The notes beneath the pieces were generated by a model. It was not told where the DNA came from, did not search any database, and worked only from the letters and a program-made list of their open reading frames with translations. From an uncultured Treponema sp. (lineage in GTDB: Bacteria; Spirochaetota; Spirochaetia; Treponematales; Treponemataceae), in contig CAMVCB010000001.1 in assembly GCA_947165895.1 (NCBI GenBank), forward strand, positions 62,001 to 126,000: a stretch of DNA of 64,000 nucleotides, read 5' to 3'. Positions 15,975 through 25,709 of the stretch are shown in pieces (within the stretch, counting starts at the first letter, position 1; every line of letters starts with the position of its first letter). The position numbers were made by a program, and so were the translations under genes.

Positions 15975-18437
15975 GTGGAAATTTCTAGGTATATTTCAGA
16001 TAAATGCAGAATTATTATCCGCGATGCAATTAAAGAAGCTGAGGGCAATGAAGTTTTTTTTACGGGAAGCATTGACGAGAACGGGCTTGTAACGGAAGTA
16101 AAAATCGGGGCCCGGGGAAATGAGCATACTGTTACCGTAAACTTTTCGGATTCGCAGAACCTTACAAAAGCTTCGGTTCTTATTCACAATCATCCGGGGG
16201 GAAACCTGACTCCTTCTCAGGCTGACCTGAACGTTGCGGCAAATGCATCTGAAAACGCCCAGGGCTTTTATATTGTAAATAATTCAGTCACAGAAATATA
16301 TGTTGTTGTAGAGCCGGTAAAAGCTCGTAAAATCACAAAGCTTGATGAAGAAGAAGCCGGCGGCTATATAAGCAACGGCGGCAGCCTTTCTAAAATCAGT
16401 AAAAACTTTGAAGAGCGCAAAGTTCAGATTGAGCTTTTGAAAAAGATTACAAATGCCTTCAATAATAACTCTCTCGGAGTTTTTGAAGCGGGAACAGGAG
16501 TTGGAAAATCCTTTGCTTACCTGATTCCATCAGTTTTGTGGGCCGTAAAAAACAAGGAAAGGGTTGTAGTTTCCACCGGAACCATCAACCTTCAGCAGCA
16601 GCTTTGCGAAAAAGACCTGCCCGCCGTAGAAAAAATCCTTAATATCCCCTTCCGCTATATTCTTATGAAGGGACGGCAGAATTACATCTGTAAACGCCGC
16701 CTTGCCGACGCAGGAGCTGTGCGCGATCTTTTTGATACCGATATAGAAGAGCTTGATAAAATCATTGACTGGGAAAAATCTTCCGCAACTGGAAGCCGCA
16801 GTGACCTTGCCTTTATGCCGTCCGACAGCGTATGGAGCCGGGTTAATTCGGAAAGTGACGCCTGCATGGGAATGCGCTGCCCCTATCATGCTGACTGCTT
16901 TGTAATGAAGGTGAGAAAAGCCGCCGCAGACGCAAATATCATCGTTGTAAATCATCATCTTTTATTTGCGGACATAGAATCACGCATTGAAGGAGCAGGC
17001 TACGACGACACAGCCGTTCTTCCTCCTTATAAGCACATAATTTTTGACGAGGCACACGGAATAGAAAGCGCCGCAACATCATTTTTTTCGGAAAGCTTTA
17101 CACGCTTCAAAATCAACAAGCTGATAAATCAGATGTACCGCAAGCGAAAAAACTCAGAGTCAGGCCATCTTTTTACCCTGGCCCTTCTTTCTTCAAATGA
17201 AGAAAAGGCTGAAAAAGCCGGAGATATAGTACAAAAAATCAAAAATGATATCTTAAACCTTGAAATCGCCTGCATGGACTTACTGGGAAACGATTCTACA
17301 AAGCGACTTTATGCCGCCACAGCCCGGGACTTTGGGCCTGTTCTTGTTACAATCGGAGAGCTTTCCTCAAGTCTGGGCAGTTTTACCGACCTTATCCATC
17401 AGATTATGGAAGGAATAGATGACGATGATAAGGACACTCCAAGCTGGTTTGAATCAAAAACCGTAGTAAGACGGCTTGAAGCCTACGTGCTTTTATTAAA
17501 ATCCTTCTGCGCCTGGGATGAAAAAAAGGACAGCGTTTACTGGATTCAGAAAAAACGGCTTCCGCCCGCAATGGCAACAGAAAATACCAGCCCCGATTAC
17601 ATCACTCTGACCTCAACTCCGCTGGAAATTGCCCGCATGATGAACGAGGGCGTTTTTGAGCCGATGCAGAGTGTTATTTTTACTTCGGCCACTCTTAGAA
17701 CCGGCCGGGATTTTTACTACTGGATGAACCGGACCGGAATCACTTTTGCGGAAAAAGAAAGAATCAGAATCGGGGATTTTCCGTCTCCCTTCCCTTATGA
17801 AAAAAACATGCTTTTTGCGGTTCCTTCTGATGCGCCAATGGCAGACAGCATGGAATATCAGCAGTATATAGAAATGGCCCTTCCCCGCCTGATAAAAGCC
17901 GCAGAAGGCCGCACTCTTGTGCTTTTTACCGCGCGGGAATCACTGAACAGCGCCCACAGAGCCTGCCAGAGTTACATGAAGGGCTTTAAGGGCCGGCTTA
18001 TGAAGCAGGGAGAAGATGATCCCGGCCGCCTTCTGCAGGCATTTAAGGATGAAAAGGAAAGCGTCCTCTTTGCGACCGATTCCTTCTGGCAGGGAGTTGA
18101 TGTTCCCGGAGACAGCCTCATGCAGGTAATTATTGTAAAGCTCCCCTTTTCAGTTCCAAACGACCCGGTATTTACCGCAAGGTCGGACGCCATTAAGGCA
18201 AGGGGCGGCAATTCCTTTATGGAGCTTTCCGTGCCCGAAGCCGTCATCAAATTCCGACAGGGAATAGGCCGCTTAATCCGCCGCAGTGATGACAAGGGTG
18301 TTGTTACAGTTCTTGACCGCCGCATTTACGAAAAACGCTACGGTTCAATTTTTACCGCCAGCATGCCCCAGTGCAAAAGAGCCTACGAGCCTTTATCTGA
18401 GCTTACGGAAAGAATCAATGGCTTTATTTTTGATTAA
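15975..18437 (+). CDS. JAMM (RadC-like) domain fused to a DinG-type Fe-S helicase
   Basis: Superfamily 2 5'-3' DNA helicase of the DinG/XPD group with an extra N-terminal metalloprotease-type domain, 820 aa from GTG 15975. Residues 20-115 carry an intact JAMM motif: H71, H73, S81 and D84 in HNHPGGNLTPSQAD. The helicase follows: Walker A EAGTGVGKS at 171-179, iron-sulfur cysteines C239, C297, C302 and C308, DEAH at 358-361, and near the end RQGIGRLIRR. The open frame extends 62 codons upstream, but that part is the structured repeat, so the GTG start is preferred. DinG unwinds D-loops, R-loops and RNA-DNA hybrids. What the JAMM domain does here is unknown. Confidence 0.85.
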   Translation: MEISRYISDKCRIIIRDAIKEAEGNEVFFTGSIDENGLVTEVKIGARGNEHTVTVNFSDSQNLTKASVLIHNHPGGNLTPSQADLNVAANASENAQGFYIVNNSVTEIYVVVEPVKARKITKLDEEEAGGYISNGGSLSKISKNFEERKVQIELLKKITNAFNNNSLGVFEAGTGVGKSFAYLIPSVLWAVKNKERVVVSTGTINLQQQLCEKDLPAVEKILNIPFRYILMKGRQNYICKRRLADAGAVRDLFDTDIEELDKIIDWEKSSATGSRSDLAFMPSDSVWSRVNSESDACMGMRCPYHADCFVMKVRKAAADANIIVVNHHLLFADIESRIEGAGYDDTAVLPPYKHIIFDEAHGIESAATSFFSESFTRFKINKLINQMYRKRKNSESGHLFTLALLSSNEEKAEKAGDIVQKIKNDILNLEIACMDLLGNDSTKRLYAATARDFGPVLVTIGELSSSLGSFTDLIHQIMEGIDDDDKDTPSWFESKTVVRRLEAYVLLLKSFCAWDEKKDSVYWIQKKRLPPAMATENTSPDYITLTSTPLEIARMMNEGVFEPMQSVIFTSATLRTGRDFYYWMNRTGITFAEKERIRIGDFPSPFPYEKNMLFAVPSDAPMADSMEYQQYIEMALPRLIKAAEGRTLVLFTARESLNSAHRACQSYMKGFKGRLMKQGEDDPGRLLQAFKDEKESVLFATDSFWQGVDVPGDSLMQVIIVKLPFSVPNDPVFTARSDAIKARGGNSFMELSVPEAVIKFRQGIGRLIRRSDDKGVVTVLDRRIYEKRYGSIFTASMPQCKRAYEPLSELTERINGFIFD

Positions 18438-18485
18438 AGATGCTTTATAATGTTTTAGCAAATTTTTAAGTTACGCGGAGTTCTT

Positions 18486-19250
18486 ATGTCAAGTTTTATA
18501 TCAATAATCTGCCTTGTGGGAATGGTAATCCCTGCCACAATAGGAAACATCATATTTTACCCGACATTCAGAAAAATCAGCGTCAAAATATCTGATTATA
18601 TAGTAGAAACGCTGGCTCCACGACTTTTTGCAATCCTCAGAACTTACAAGCACTTCCATCTTTGGAAATACGACGAAAACCGGGAAAAGCTGCCCCAGCA
18701 GTTTTTAGTGATTTCAAATCATCAAAGTCTTTTAGACATTCCCCTTTACATGGTATTTTTCAGAAACAAAAACGTGCGCTTTGTCGCAAAGGATGCCCTT
18801 GCCCGCCATGTTCCTTTAGTTTCAGAAATGCTCCGCGCCCATGAACACTGCATGATTCCCCGCCGGGCAAAGCCTATGGAAGCAATGGCCGTAATGGATG
18901 CCTTTGGAAAAAGAGTTTTAAGCCGGGGCCAGATTCCGGTTCTATTTCCTGAAGGAACCCGCACAAAAGACGGCAACGTAGGAAAGTTCTATTCAGCAGG
19001 CTTCAGAAAGCTTACCGAAAGCACAGGCCTGCCAGTAGTAGCCTGCGCCCTGGAAGGCGGCTACCAGCTGCGGGACCTCCGCCGCATCTTCACAAAGCTC
19101 AAGCGCGGCTCATACCGGGTAAAGATTCTTAAAGTTTACGACTGCCCAACAACAAAAGAAGAATGTAACGCAGTCCTGGAAGACGCAAGACAGCTGATTC
19201 AGAGCCAGCTGGAAGAATGGAGAAAGCTTAAGCCGCTGGAGAAGTATTAG
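18486..19250 (+). CDS. plsC: 1-acyl-sn-glycerol-3-phosphate acyltransferase
   Basis: Membrane-bound acyltransferase that makes phosphatidic acid from lysophosphatidic acid, 254 aa. It has an N-terminal membrane segment (residues 5-25), the catalytic block I NHQSLLDIP (an NHxxxxD form), and block III FPEGTRTKDG. CGGAG precedes the ATG. It lies 48 bp after the helicase gene on the same strand and may be co-transcribed with it. A role in phospholipid synthesis is secure at family level; acyl-chain preference is not visible. Confidence 0.92.
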   Translation: MSSFISIICLVGMVIPATIGNIIFYPTFRKISVKISDYIVETLAPRLFAILRTYKHFHLWKYDENREKLPQQFLVISNHQSLLDIPLYMVFFRNKNVRFVAKDALARHVPLVSEMLRAHEHCMIPRRAKPMEAMAVMDAFGKRVLSRGQIPVLFPEGTRTKDGNVGKFYSAGFRKLTESTGLPVVACALEGGYQLRDLRRIFTKLKRGSYRVKILKVYDCPTTKEECNAVLEDARQLIQSQLEEWRKLKPLEKY

Positions 19251-19268
19251 CTTTTACCTTTCAATGAT

Positions 19269-19297
19269 TTGATAAGAATTATTTTTTTCTATATAAT
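19269..19297 (+). promoter_or_regulatory. Promoter placing the transcription start at the ATG of the Wzi-like gene
   Basis: TTGATA at 19269-19274, a 17-bp spacer, and TATAAT at 19292-19297. The expected start is about 19304-19305, the ATG itself. No ribosome binding site is visible before the ATG, so a leaderless message is predicted. Confidence 0.6.
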
Positions 19298-19304
19298 ATA
19301 ATTT

Positions 19305-21062
19305 ATGAAAAAAATAGTTCTTTCACTTACAGCAATTCTTTTGGCTTCATTTTTGTTTTCACAGGAAGCCCTTAAATCTACCGAAGAAGAATACTACGAT
19401 TTTCTTTCGCTTCAGGGCATTGTTGAGCGCCCTACCCTTGGCTACCGTACATTAAGCGATTCAGAATGGAAATTTATAGAAAAAGAAGCAGATGTAGTGG
19501 ATGAAGACGGAAATCCCCTTACAGACGAGGCTGGCAATAAACTTACAAACCTTGTAATGCCAGACCACCCCTGGCAGAAGAATAACCTTGGCACAAAACG
19601 TACCCTCTGGCAGGGCAAAAATCAGGGAAAGAACTGCTTTACCCGCGGCTTTGACCACAGCCTCAAGCTCAAGATTTACGGCCCGGAATGGTACAACAGC
19701 TTTAACACCGCAGCCCCATACGGCCAGAACGACGGCGCTTTGTGGCAGGGAAAAGGCTACAACAGCTCACTTACAGGCGGCGCAAGGCTGGAAACTTACG
19801 GTTTTGAGGTGACACTGAAGCCACAGGTGAGTTTTAGTCAGAATTTGAGTTTTGACACACTCGGCGGCGTTTATGGCAATAATTACGGAGCCTTTTTTGG
19901 TCAGCCAATAGATTTAGTTGAACGTTATGGTGACAAAGCATTCTGGAATTTTGACTGGGGCGACACAGAAATCCGATATTCATGGAGAACACTCACCTTT
20001 GGATTTGGAACTCAGTCTCCATGGCTTGGAACTTCCTGGCTTAACCCGATGCTGGGAAGCAATAATGCCGCAACTTATCCAAAAATTGACGCAGGCTTGA
20101 GAAAAACTAAAGTTTACCTTCCATTCTGCGACTGGTACATTGGTGATATTGAAGGACGCATTTGGGTGGGAAGATTAACAAATTCAGATTATTTCGATGC
20201 TTCACCTGATTATAAAAACAGAATGGTAACAGCAATGAGTGCAAGCTATTCCCCTTCATTTATTCCGGGATTCACTTTTGGCCTGAACAGAATTTTTATG
20301 ACAAAGTGGAAGGCTGAAAATATTAAGTATATTGCAAGATTATTCACAAGTAGCAGAGGAAATGCAACTGGTACAGGAAATGATGAGGATCAGAAATTTT
20401 CCATTTTCGCCGACTGGCAGTTTCCAAAAATTGGATTCGAAGTTTACGGCGAATTCGGCCGGGATGATTTTTCAAGCAATGAAGACACAAACCCCTTCCA
20501 TACGGCAATTTACACAATTGGTGCAAAGCAAGTTCTTCCAATCAAGCTTACAAAACTCTTTCCAAAATGGAAAAATGCAGTTGATTTAAGCTCTGAAATC
20601 ATTTTTGAATGGAACAATTTTGAAATGAGCCAGGACTTCCAGCTTCAGTGGCAGTATCTTGGCTATTACGCACACGGTTCAATTTCACAGGGCTACACAA
20701 ACAAAGGACAGGTTCTTGGAGCCGGCTCTGGAGCCTTTGGTAACAGTCAGTTCTTAGGCTGGAGAATCTACTATCCAAAAGGAAGTACAATACTCTACTT
20801 CCACAGATTCTGTCCTAACAACAACTCAGTTTATTCAAAAGCTGTAAATACTTCCGCAGACACACCAGACGGCCCAGTTTATTCACAGTGGTACGCAAAC
20901 TTTGAAACTTATTTTGTTCTTGGATTTACAACAAATTATTTTATTTCAGAAAGTTTAAATGCTTCTCTTGGATTAGCATATGCGAACATAAAACATTATC
21001 ATTATGAAAAAGAATCCAAAAAGAATATAAATATAACAGCAGGGTTAAAATATAATTTCTAG
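19305..21062 (+). CDS. Wzi-like capsule-assembly outer-membrane protein 1
   Basis: Exported protein of 585 aa with a signal peptide (residues 1-20, ending FLFSQ) and a long series of alternating aromatic and polar strands ending in ITAGLKYNF, a typical barrel end. I place it in the Wzi capsule-assembly family from the overall pattern, including VTLKPQVSFSQN and the stretch SPWLGTSWLNPMLGSN. Wzi is a lectin-like barrel that anchors capsule polysaccharide outside the cell. It opens the glycan island, and two further related proteins lie at its far end. A treponemal outer-membrane protein of another kind remains possible. Confidence 0.65.
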   Translation: MKKIVLSLTAILLASFLFSQEALKSTEEEYYDFLSLQGIVERPTLGYRTLSDSEWKFIEKEADVVDEDGNPLTDEAGNKLTNLVMPDHPWQKNNLGTKRTLWQGKNQGKNCFTRGFDHSLKLKIYGPEWYNSFNTAAPYGQNDGALWQGKGYNSSLTGGARLETYGFEVTLKPQVSFSQNLSFDTLGGVYGNNYGAFFGQPIDLVERYGDKAFWNFDWGDTEIRYSWRTLTFGFGTQSPWLGTSWLNPMLGSNNAATYPKIDAGLRKTKVYLPFCDWYIGDIEGRIWVGRLTNSDYFDASPDYKNRMVTAMSASYSPSFIPGFTFGLNRIFMTKWKAENIKYIARLFTSSRGNATGTGNDEDQKFSIFADWQFPKIGFEVYGEFGRDDFSSNEDTNPFHTAIYTIGAKQVLPIKLTKLFPKWKNAVDLSSEIIFEWNNFEMSQDFQLQWQYLGYYAHGSISQGYTNKGQVLGAGSGAFGNSQFLGWRIYYPKGSTILYFHRFCPNNNSVYSKAVNTSADTPDGPVYSQWYANFETYFVLGFTTNYFISESLNASLGLAYANIKHYHYEKESKKNINITAGLKYNF

Positions 21063-21127
21063 AACATAATTTAGCTTGAATATAAAACGAAAGATATACC
21101 AAAAGATATAACTAAACAGGAAAAAAA

Positions 21128-22111
21128 ATGATAAATCAAATGCTCTCGGTTGCAGTAATACTTTACAATCCTGAACAAATTGGAATTGAACAGGTTTATG
21201 TAAACATAATGAGTTATGCAGAATTTATTAATAAGCAATATAATGGAAGAGTTTATCTTATTGATAATTCTCCCTTATATTCTCAAGAAAGAGAAAGTTA
21301 TTTAAAAACAATTCCAGGTTCCTTTTATTACCATAACAAAAATCAAGGAGGAATTGCTGGTGCACAGAATTTTGCCTGTAACAAAGCAATACAAGATGGA
21401 TACGAATGGATAATGACTATGGATCAGGATTCCAATTTTGAGAAAGAAGATCTTGATTATTATTTGCAACTTTTTACAGAATGGCAATTGCAAGATAGTT
21501 CGGCAAAATCATTTACCCCACGAGTATATTTTGCAGATGGAGCAATACCAACATTTACTAAACTTATTAGATTTAAAATTCTATCACCTATAAAAAGAAT
21601 AATTCTTAGACAAAAAAATCTACAAAAGGCAGGCACTCCTGTAAATATGCATGATTGGAAAGGACCTGAGATAGAATATCCAACATTATTTGTACCAGCT
21701 TCTGCAAACATAATAAATTTAAAAATATGGGAGCAATTGGGAAAATTTGACGAGAGTCTAATTATTGATCAAGTTGATAATGACTTTAATATCAGACTAA
21801 CGGATGCAGGATATAAAATAATAAAATTTAACAAACCTGCATTTTCACATTATTTAGGAGAAAAAAAATTCACTATTTTTAATAAACATACTCCTCATTA
21901 TAACTCATTCAGGTTATATTACATTTTCAGAAATCATCTTATAATGATAAATAGATATCCAAAATATCAAAAAGAATATAAGAAAATTCTAAAATATTTT
22001 ATAATTGAAAATTGTATTTTTAATTGGAAAGCTATTTCAAATATATTCTTATTTTTAAAAGCCTATAAAGATTATCAATACTATGTTAAACAAGATGCAA
22101 ACAATAAATAA
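21128..22111 (+). CDS. Glycosyltransferase family 2, rhamnosyltransferase-like
   Basis: Cytoplasmic GT-A glycosyltransferase of 327 aa. The nucleotide-sugar site reads VYLIDNSP, NKNQGGIAGAQNFACNKA and the metal motif MTMDQDSNFE (residues 90-110). The later EQLGKFDESLIIDQVDNDFN resembles rhamnosyl- or galactofuranosyltransferases. CAGG sits before the ATG. It is the first of a series of visibly low-G+C genes. Its end overlaps the acyltransferase start by 29 bases. The sugar transferred cannot be named. Confidence 0.85.
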   Translation: MINQMLSVAVILYNPEQIGIEQVYVNIMSYAEFINKQYNGRVYLIDNSPLYSQERESYLKTIPGSFYYHNKNQGGIAGAQNFACNKAIQDGYEWIMTMDQDSNFEKEDLDYYLQLFTEWQLQDSSAKSFTPRVYFADGAIPTFTKLIRFKILSPIKRIILRQKNLQKAGTPVNMHDWKGPEIEYPTLFVPASANIINLKIWEQLGKFDESLIIDQVDNDFNIRLTDAGYKIIKFNKPAFSHYLGEKKFTIFNKHTPHYNSFRLYYIFRNHLIMINRYPKYQKEYKKILKYFIIENCIFNWKAISNIFLFLKAYKDYQYYVKQDANNK

Positions 22112-23213
22112 TAAACGGGATCAAACAATTGATATATTGAAAGGGTTATGTATTATTTTAATGATTGCAGGACATGCCTCGTGTCCCGCAACAGATTTCT
22201 TTTACCTTTTTCATATGTCAGTTTTTTTTATGGCATCCGGCTACTTTTTTAAGCCGAGTACAATTTACGATATTAAATCATTTTTATTTTATTGTAAAAA
22301 GAAATTATTATCTCTTTGGCTACCATATGTAATTTACAATAGTATTTTTGTTTTATTCAGACATCAGTTATTTTTATTAAACATTATTACAACAAATGAA
22401 AATATAGTAAATTATGGTTCACTAAGTTCAACAAGCAGTGAATGGAGTTTAAAACATACAATTCACAAACTTTTTGATATTTTTTTTATGCAAACTTACG
22501 CAGAAAATATTATGGGAGCATTCTGGTTTGTTGCAGTATTATTATATATACAAATAATTTTTGCCTTTATTACTCTTATTATAAATAAATACAATAAAAC
22601 TAAATCATTAAGATTTTATATTTTGATTTATTTTTCAATATCCTGCCTTACACTTTTTATAAGCTGCTTAGAAAAAACAAAAACACCATTAAGTATTTTA
22701 TATTGCCCATTGTTTTTTCTAGGTTTTCTAATTAACAAGATTAACATAAAACAATACATATGTACCTCCCCCACAAAAGATTGCTCTGTATATTACTTGC
22801 ATTTTTTGTAAATATGATATTTTTGAAAAATAACATTAGAATAGATTTATCAAGAAAAATTTTTCAATCCCCCTTCATTTTAATAAGTACAGCAATAACA
22901 GGTTGGCTTTTTATGTATTCAATAAGTTTAATTATTATACGACTTCCATTTATTTCCAATTTCTTGATTTTATTAGGAAAATCAACAATGGAAATATTAG
23001 CTTTGCATTTTTTAGCATTTAAGCTTATTATCTTTATAAAATTATTGGTAACCAATAGAGAATTCTATTTAATTGCAGCATTTCCGACATTAGAGCCAGT
23101 ACCCGACATGGTGGATTTTTTATATCATAGCAGGAATTGCACTCCCATTAACAATAAAATTAATAATAATAGACAAAATTAAAAAAAATGTTCGAACTAT
23201 ATTTAATCAATAA
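22083..23213 (+). pseudogene. Acyltransferase family 3 gene with two compensating frameshifts
   Basis: Membrane O-acyltransferase of the acyltransferase-3 (OafA-like) family, now split. The first frame runs from 22083 and gives DILKGLCIILMIAGHAS and many membrane helices, then stops at 22811. The sequence continues in another frame (RLLCILLAFFVNMIFLKNN) that takes over near the C run at 22768-22772. A second shift near the C run at 23102-23104 restores the original frame, giving TWWIFYIIAGIALPLTIKL to the stop at 23211-23213. One base lost and one gained, both in C runs, suggest a recent mutation pair, phase variation or sequencing error. The intact protein would acetylate a glycan. Confidence 0.75.
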
Positions 23214-23265
23214 TTTTTTTATAGAACAAATTCTATATATTGGATAAAATTATTAAATCTTTACT

Positions 23266-24723
23266 ATGCAAAAAATACAATTTACAAAACGAAAACTTAT
23301 AACCTCATTTATTTGGAAAACACTGGAAAAAGGTGGTTCTCAACTAATTCAATTTTTTATTTCAATTATTCTTGCGAGAATGCTATCCCCTTCAGATTAT
23401 GGGGTGATAGCTTTAATTACAATTTTTATAAATATTGCAAATGCGTTTGTACAAAGTGGATTTGGTTCAGCCTTAATTCAAGACAATAATTCAAGTGATT
23501 TAGAATTTTCAACTGTTTTCTATTTTTCAATCTTCAGTTCAATAATTTTCTATTTTTTATTATTTATTTCTGCACCTTTTATAGCTAATTTTTACCATTC
23601 TTTTGTCCTTATAAAAGTCATAAGAATACTTGGAGTATCTCTATTATTCAATTCCATTGTTTGTATTCAGAACGCATTTTTAGCAAAAAGATTAAACTAT
23701 AAAAAAAATTTTTTTGGAAGTATTATAACAATTTCTCTTTCAGGTGCAATAGGAATTATAATGGCTTATAAAAACTTCGGATTATGGGCTCTTGTAGGTC
23801 AAAATTTAAGTTATAGTTTCATTATGTTTTTAGTTCTATGCTTCTTGGTTGAATGGAGACCAAAATTACTTTTTTCTTTTTCAAAATTAAAAAAATTATA
23901 TTCCTATAGTTGGAAACTTCTATTATCTAATTTAATTGGGACATTCTGCAATAATCTACAAAGTTTAATAATTGGAAGGCGTTACAACACATCCCAACTA
24001 GGATATTATAATAGAGGTCAAACATTTCCACAAATTATATCGAATACATTAGATACTTCCATACAGTATGTTCTTTTTCCAACATTTTCTTCCCGAAGTG
24101 ATGATATTTTATTTATTAAAGAAAAAATGCGAAAATCTATTTCGCTTTCAGCATATATTCTTTTACCTTGTATTTTTGGAATGGCAGCCATTTCAAGACC
24201 AATGATTATAACATTATTAACTGAAAAATGGACTAACTGTATTATTTTTTTACAAATATCTTGTATAGGTTTTGCATTTATGCCTATTCAAACTGCAAAT
24301 TTAACCGCTATTAATTCATTAGGACGTAGTGATATTTATTTAAAGCTTGAAATAATAAAAAGGATAATAACTATAGCTACATTAATTTTAACTACCCCAT
24401 TTGGAATATATCCTCTTGCCATCGGACAAGCAATTTGCAATATTTTATTCTCATTTATAAATGCATTTCCAAATAAAAAATTACTAAATTATAAATATTA
24501 TGAACAAATAGAAGATATATTACCGGCTTTAATTCAATCTCTGTTAATGGCAAGTCTTATTTTTTTTCTTAATAAAATTTTAACTTTCCAAAATAACATT
24601 CTCTTAATTATTGACATATTAATTGGAATAATAGTTTACATCATATTTTCTATTATCTCACATAATAAATCATTCATATATTTAATCAAAATATTTAAGG
24701 AAAGAAAATCAAAAACAATATAA
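23266..24723 (+). CDS. Wzx-like polysaccharide flippase (MOP superfamily)
   Basis: Integral membrane protein of 485 aa with about 12-14 predicted helices. The start FIWKTLEKGGSQLIQFFISI and ILARMLSPSDYGVIALITIF are typical of Wzx/RfbX-type lipid-linked oligosaccharide flippases. It probably moves the undecaprenyl-linked glycan unit across the inner membrane. Low in G+C like its neighbours; no clear ribosome binding site before the ATG (GGATAAAATTATTAA region). It stands 52 bp after the acyltransferase and before three GT2 genes, as expected in a Wzx/Wzy-type cluster. No certain Wzy polymerase was recognised. Confidence 0.88.
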   Translation: MQKIQFTKRKLITSFIWKTLEKGGSQLIQFFISIILARMLSPSDYGVIALITIFINIANAFVQSGFGSALIQDNNSSDLEFSTVFYFSIFSSIIFYFLLFISAPFIANFYHSFVLIKVIRILGVSLLFNSIVCIQNAFLAKRLNYKKNFFGSIITISLSGAIGIIMAYKNFGLWALVGQNLSYSFIMFLVLCFLVEWRPKLLFSFSKLKKLYSYSWKLLLSNLIGTFCNNLQSLIIGRRYNTSQLGYYNRGQTFPQIISNTLDTSIQYVLFPTFSSRSDDILFIKEKMRKSISLSAYILLPCIFGMAAISRPMIITLLTEKWTNCIIFLQISCIGFAFMPIQTANLTAINSLGRSDIYLKLEIIKRIITIATLILTTPFGIYPLAIGQAICNILFSFINAFPNKKLLNYKYYEQIEDILPALIQSLLMASLIFFLNKILTFQNNILLIIDILIGIIVYIIFSIISHNKSFIYLIKIFKERKSKTI

Positions 24724-24740
24724 TAAGGTAAGTTTATTTA

Positions 24741-25709
24741 ATGAGAAATAACAATATATCTTTATCTGTTTCTATAATAATTGTAAACTATAATACAAAA
24801 CAACTTCTCGCAGACTGTCTCAACTCAATTTATGAACAGACTAAAGATATTTCATTTGAAGTCATCGTAAGCGACAACGCCTCTACTGATGGTTCTATTG
24901 AGATGCTTAAACAAGATTTTCCCCAGGTAATTTTAATTGAAAACAACGCAAATCTGGGCTTTGGTGCTGCGAATAATCGAGGGCTTACAATTGCAAAGGG
25001 AAAGTATATTTTCTATCTGAACAGCGACACAATTTTGTTGAATAACGCCGTAAAATACTTTTTTGACTATTGGGAAGAAAACGGCGAGAAAGAAAATATC
25101 GGAGTCTTAGGGTGTAATCTACAAGATAAGAATGGAAATATAGTTCATTCATGGGCAAAGTTTCCAGATTACAAATATGATTTTACAGGTTTATATCATA
25201 ATGTTTATGGTTTTCTAAAATTATCATTACAGCATTTTTTCCTAAAGAAGCAAATTCCAGAATATAAAAATAAAAATTCGCCGGAAAAATACATAGGCCA
25301 AACAGATTATATAGTTGGAGCTGATTTGTTTTTACTTAATAACGCTGATGCCTATTTTGATGAAGACTTTCTTATGTACTGTGAAGAAACTTACATTCAA
25401 TACAATCTTTATAAGAAAGGTAAATGCAGACTATTAATTGACGGTCCAGAGATTATACATCTTGAAGGAGCATCTTCTAAAAAAATCACGTCAGACATAA
25501 TTCATAAAGAAACTTCATTTTCAAGTATAGAAAATAAGATTTCAAAGGTTATCTACTTTAAGAAAACAGGTGTATCAACATTCAAAATTCTTATTATGAA
25601 ATTACTCATACTTTTACTTTGGCTCAATCCAATGCTCATCAAATCAAATAAAAAGTATATCAAAAAATTGCTCTTCGCAAGGAGTACTAAATGCCAGAAA
25701 TCTCAGTAA
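24741..25709 (+). CDS. Glycosyltransferase family 2 (WbbL-like)
   Basis: GT-A glycosyltransferase of 322 aa: IIIVNYNTKQLLADCLNSIY at the start, VIVSDNASTDGS, NLGFGAANNRG and the metal-binding FYLNSDTILL near residue 95. The C-terminal half, with a late hydrophobic stretch, fits rhamnosyltransferase WbbL-type enzymes that act on polyprenyl-linked sugars. It overlaps the next gene by 19 bases. The sugar donor is unknown. Confidence 0.87.
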   Translation: MRNNNISLSVSIIIVNYNTKQLLADCLNSIYEQTKDISFEVIVSDNASTDGSIEMLKQDFPQVILIENNANLGFGAANNRGLTIAKGKYIFYLNSDTILLNNAVKYFFDYWEENGEKENIGVLGCNLQDKNGNIVHSWAKFPDYKYDFTGLYHNVYGFLKLSLQHFFLKKQIPEYKNKNSPEKYIGQTDYIVGADLFLLNNADAYFDEDFLMYCEETYIQYNLYKKGKCRLLIDGPEIIHLEGASSKKITSDIIHKETSFSSIENKISKVIYFKKTGVSTFKILIMKLLILLLWLNPMLIKSNKKYIKKLLFARSTKCQKSQ

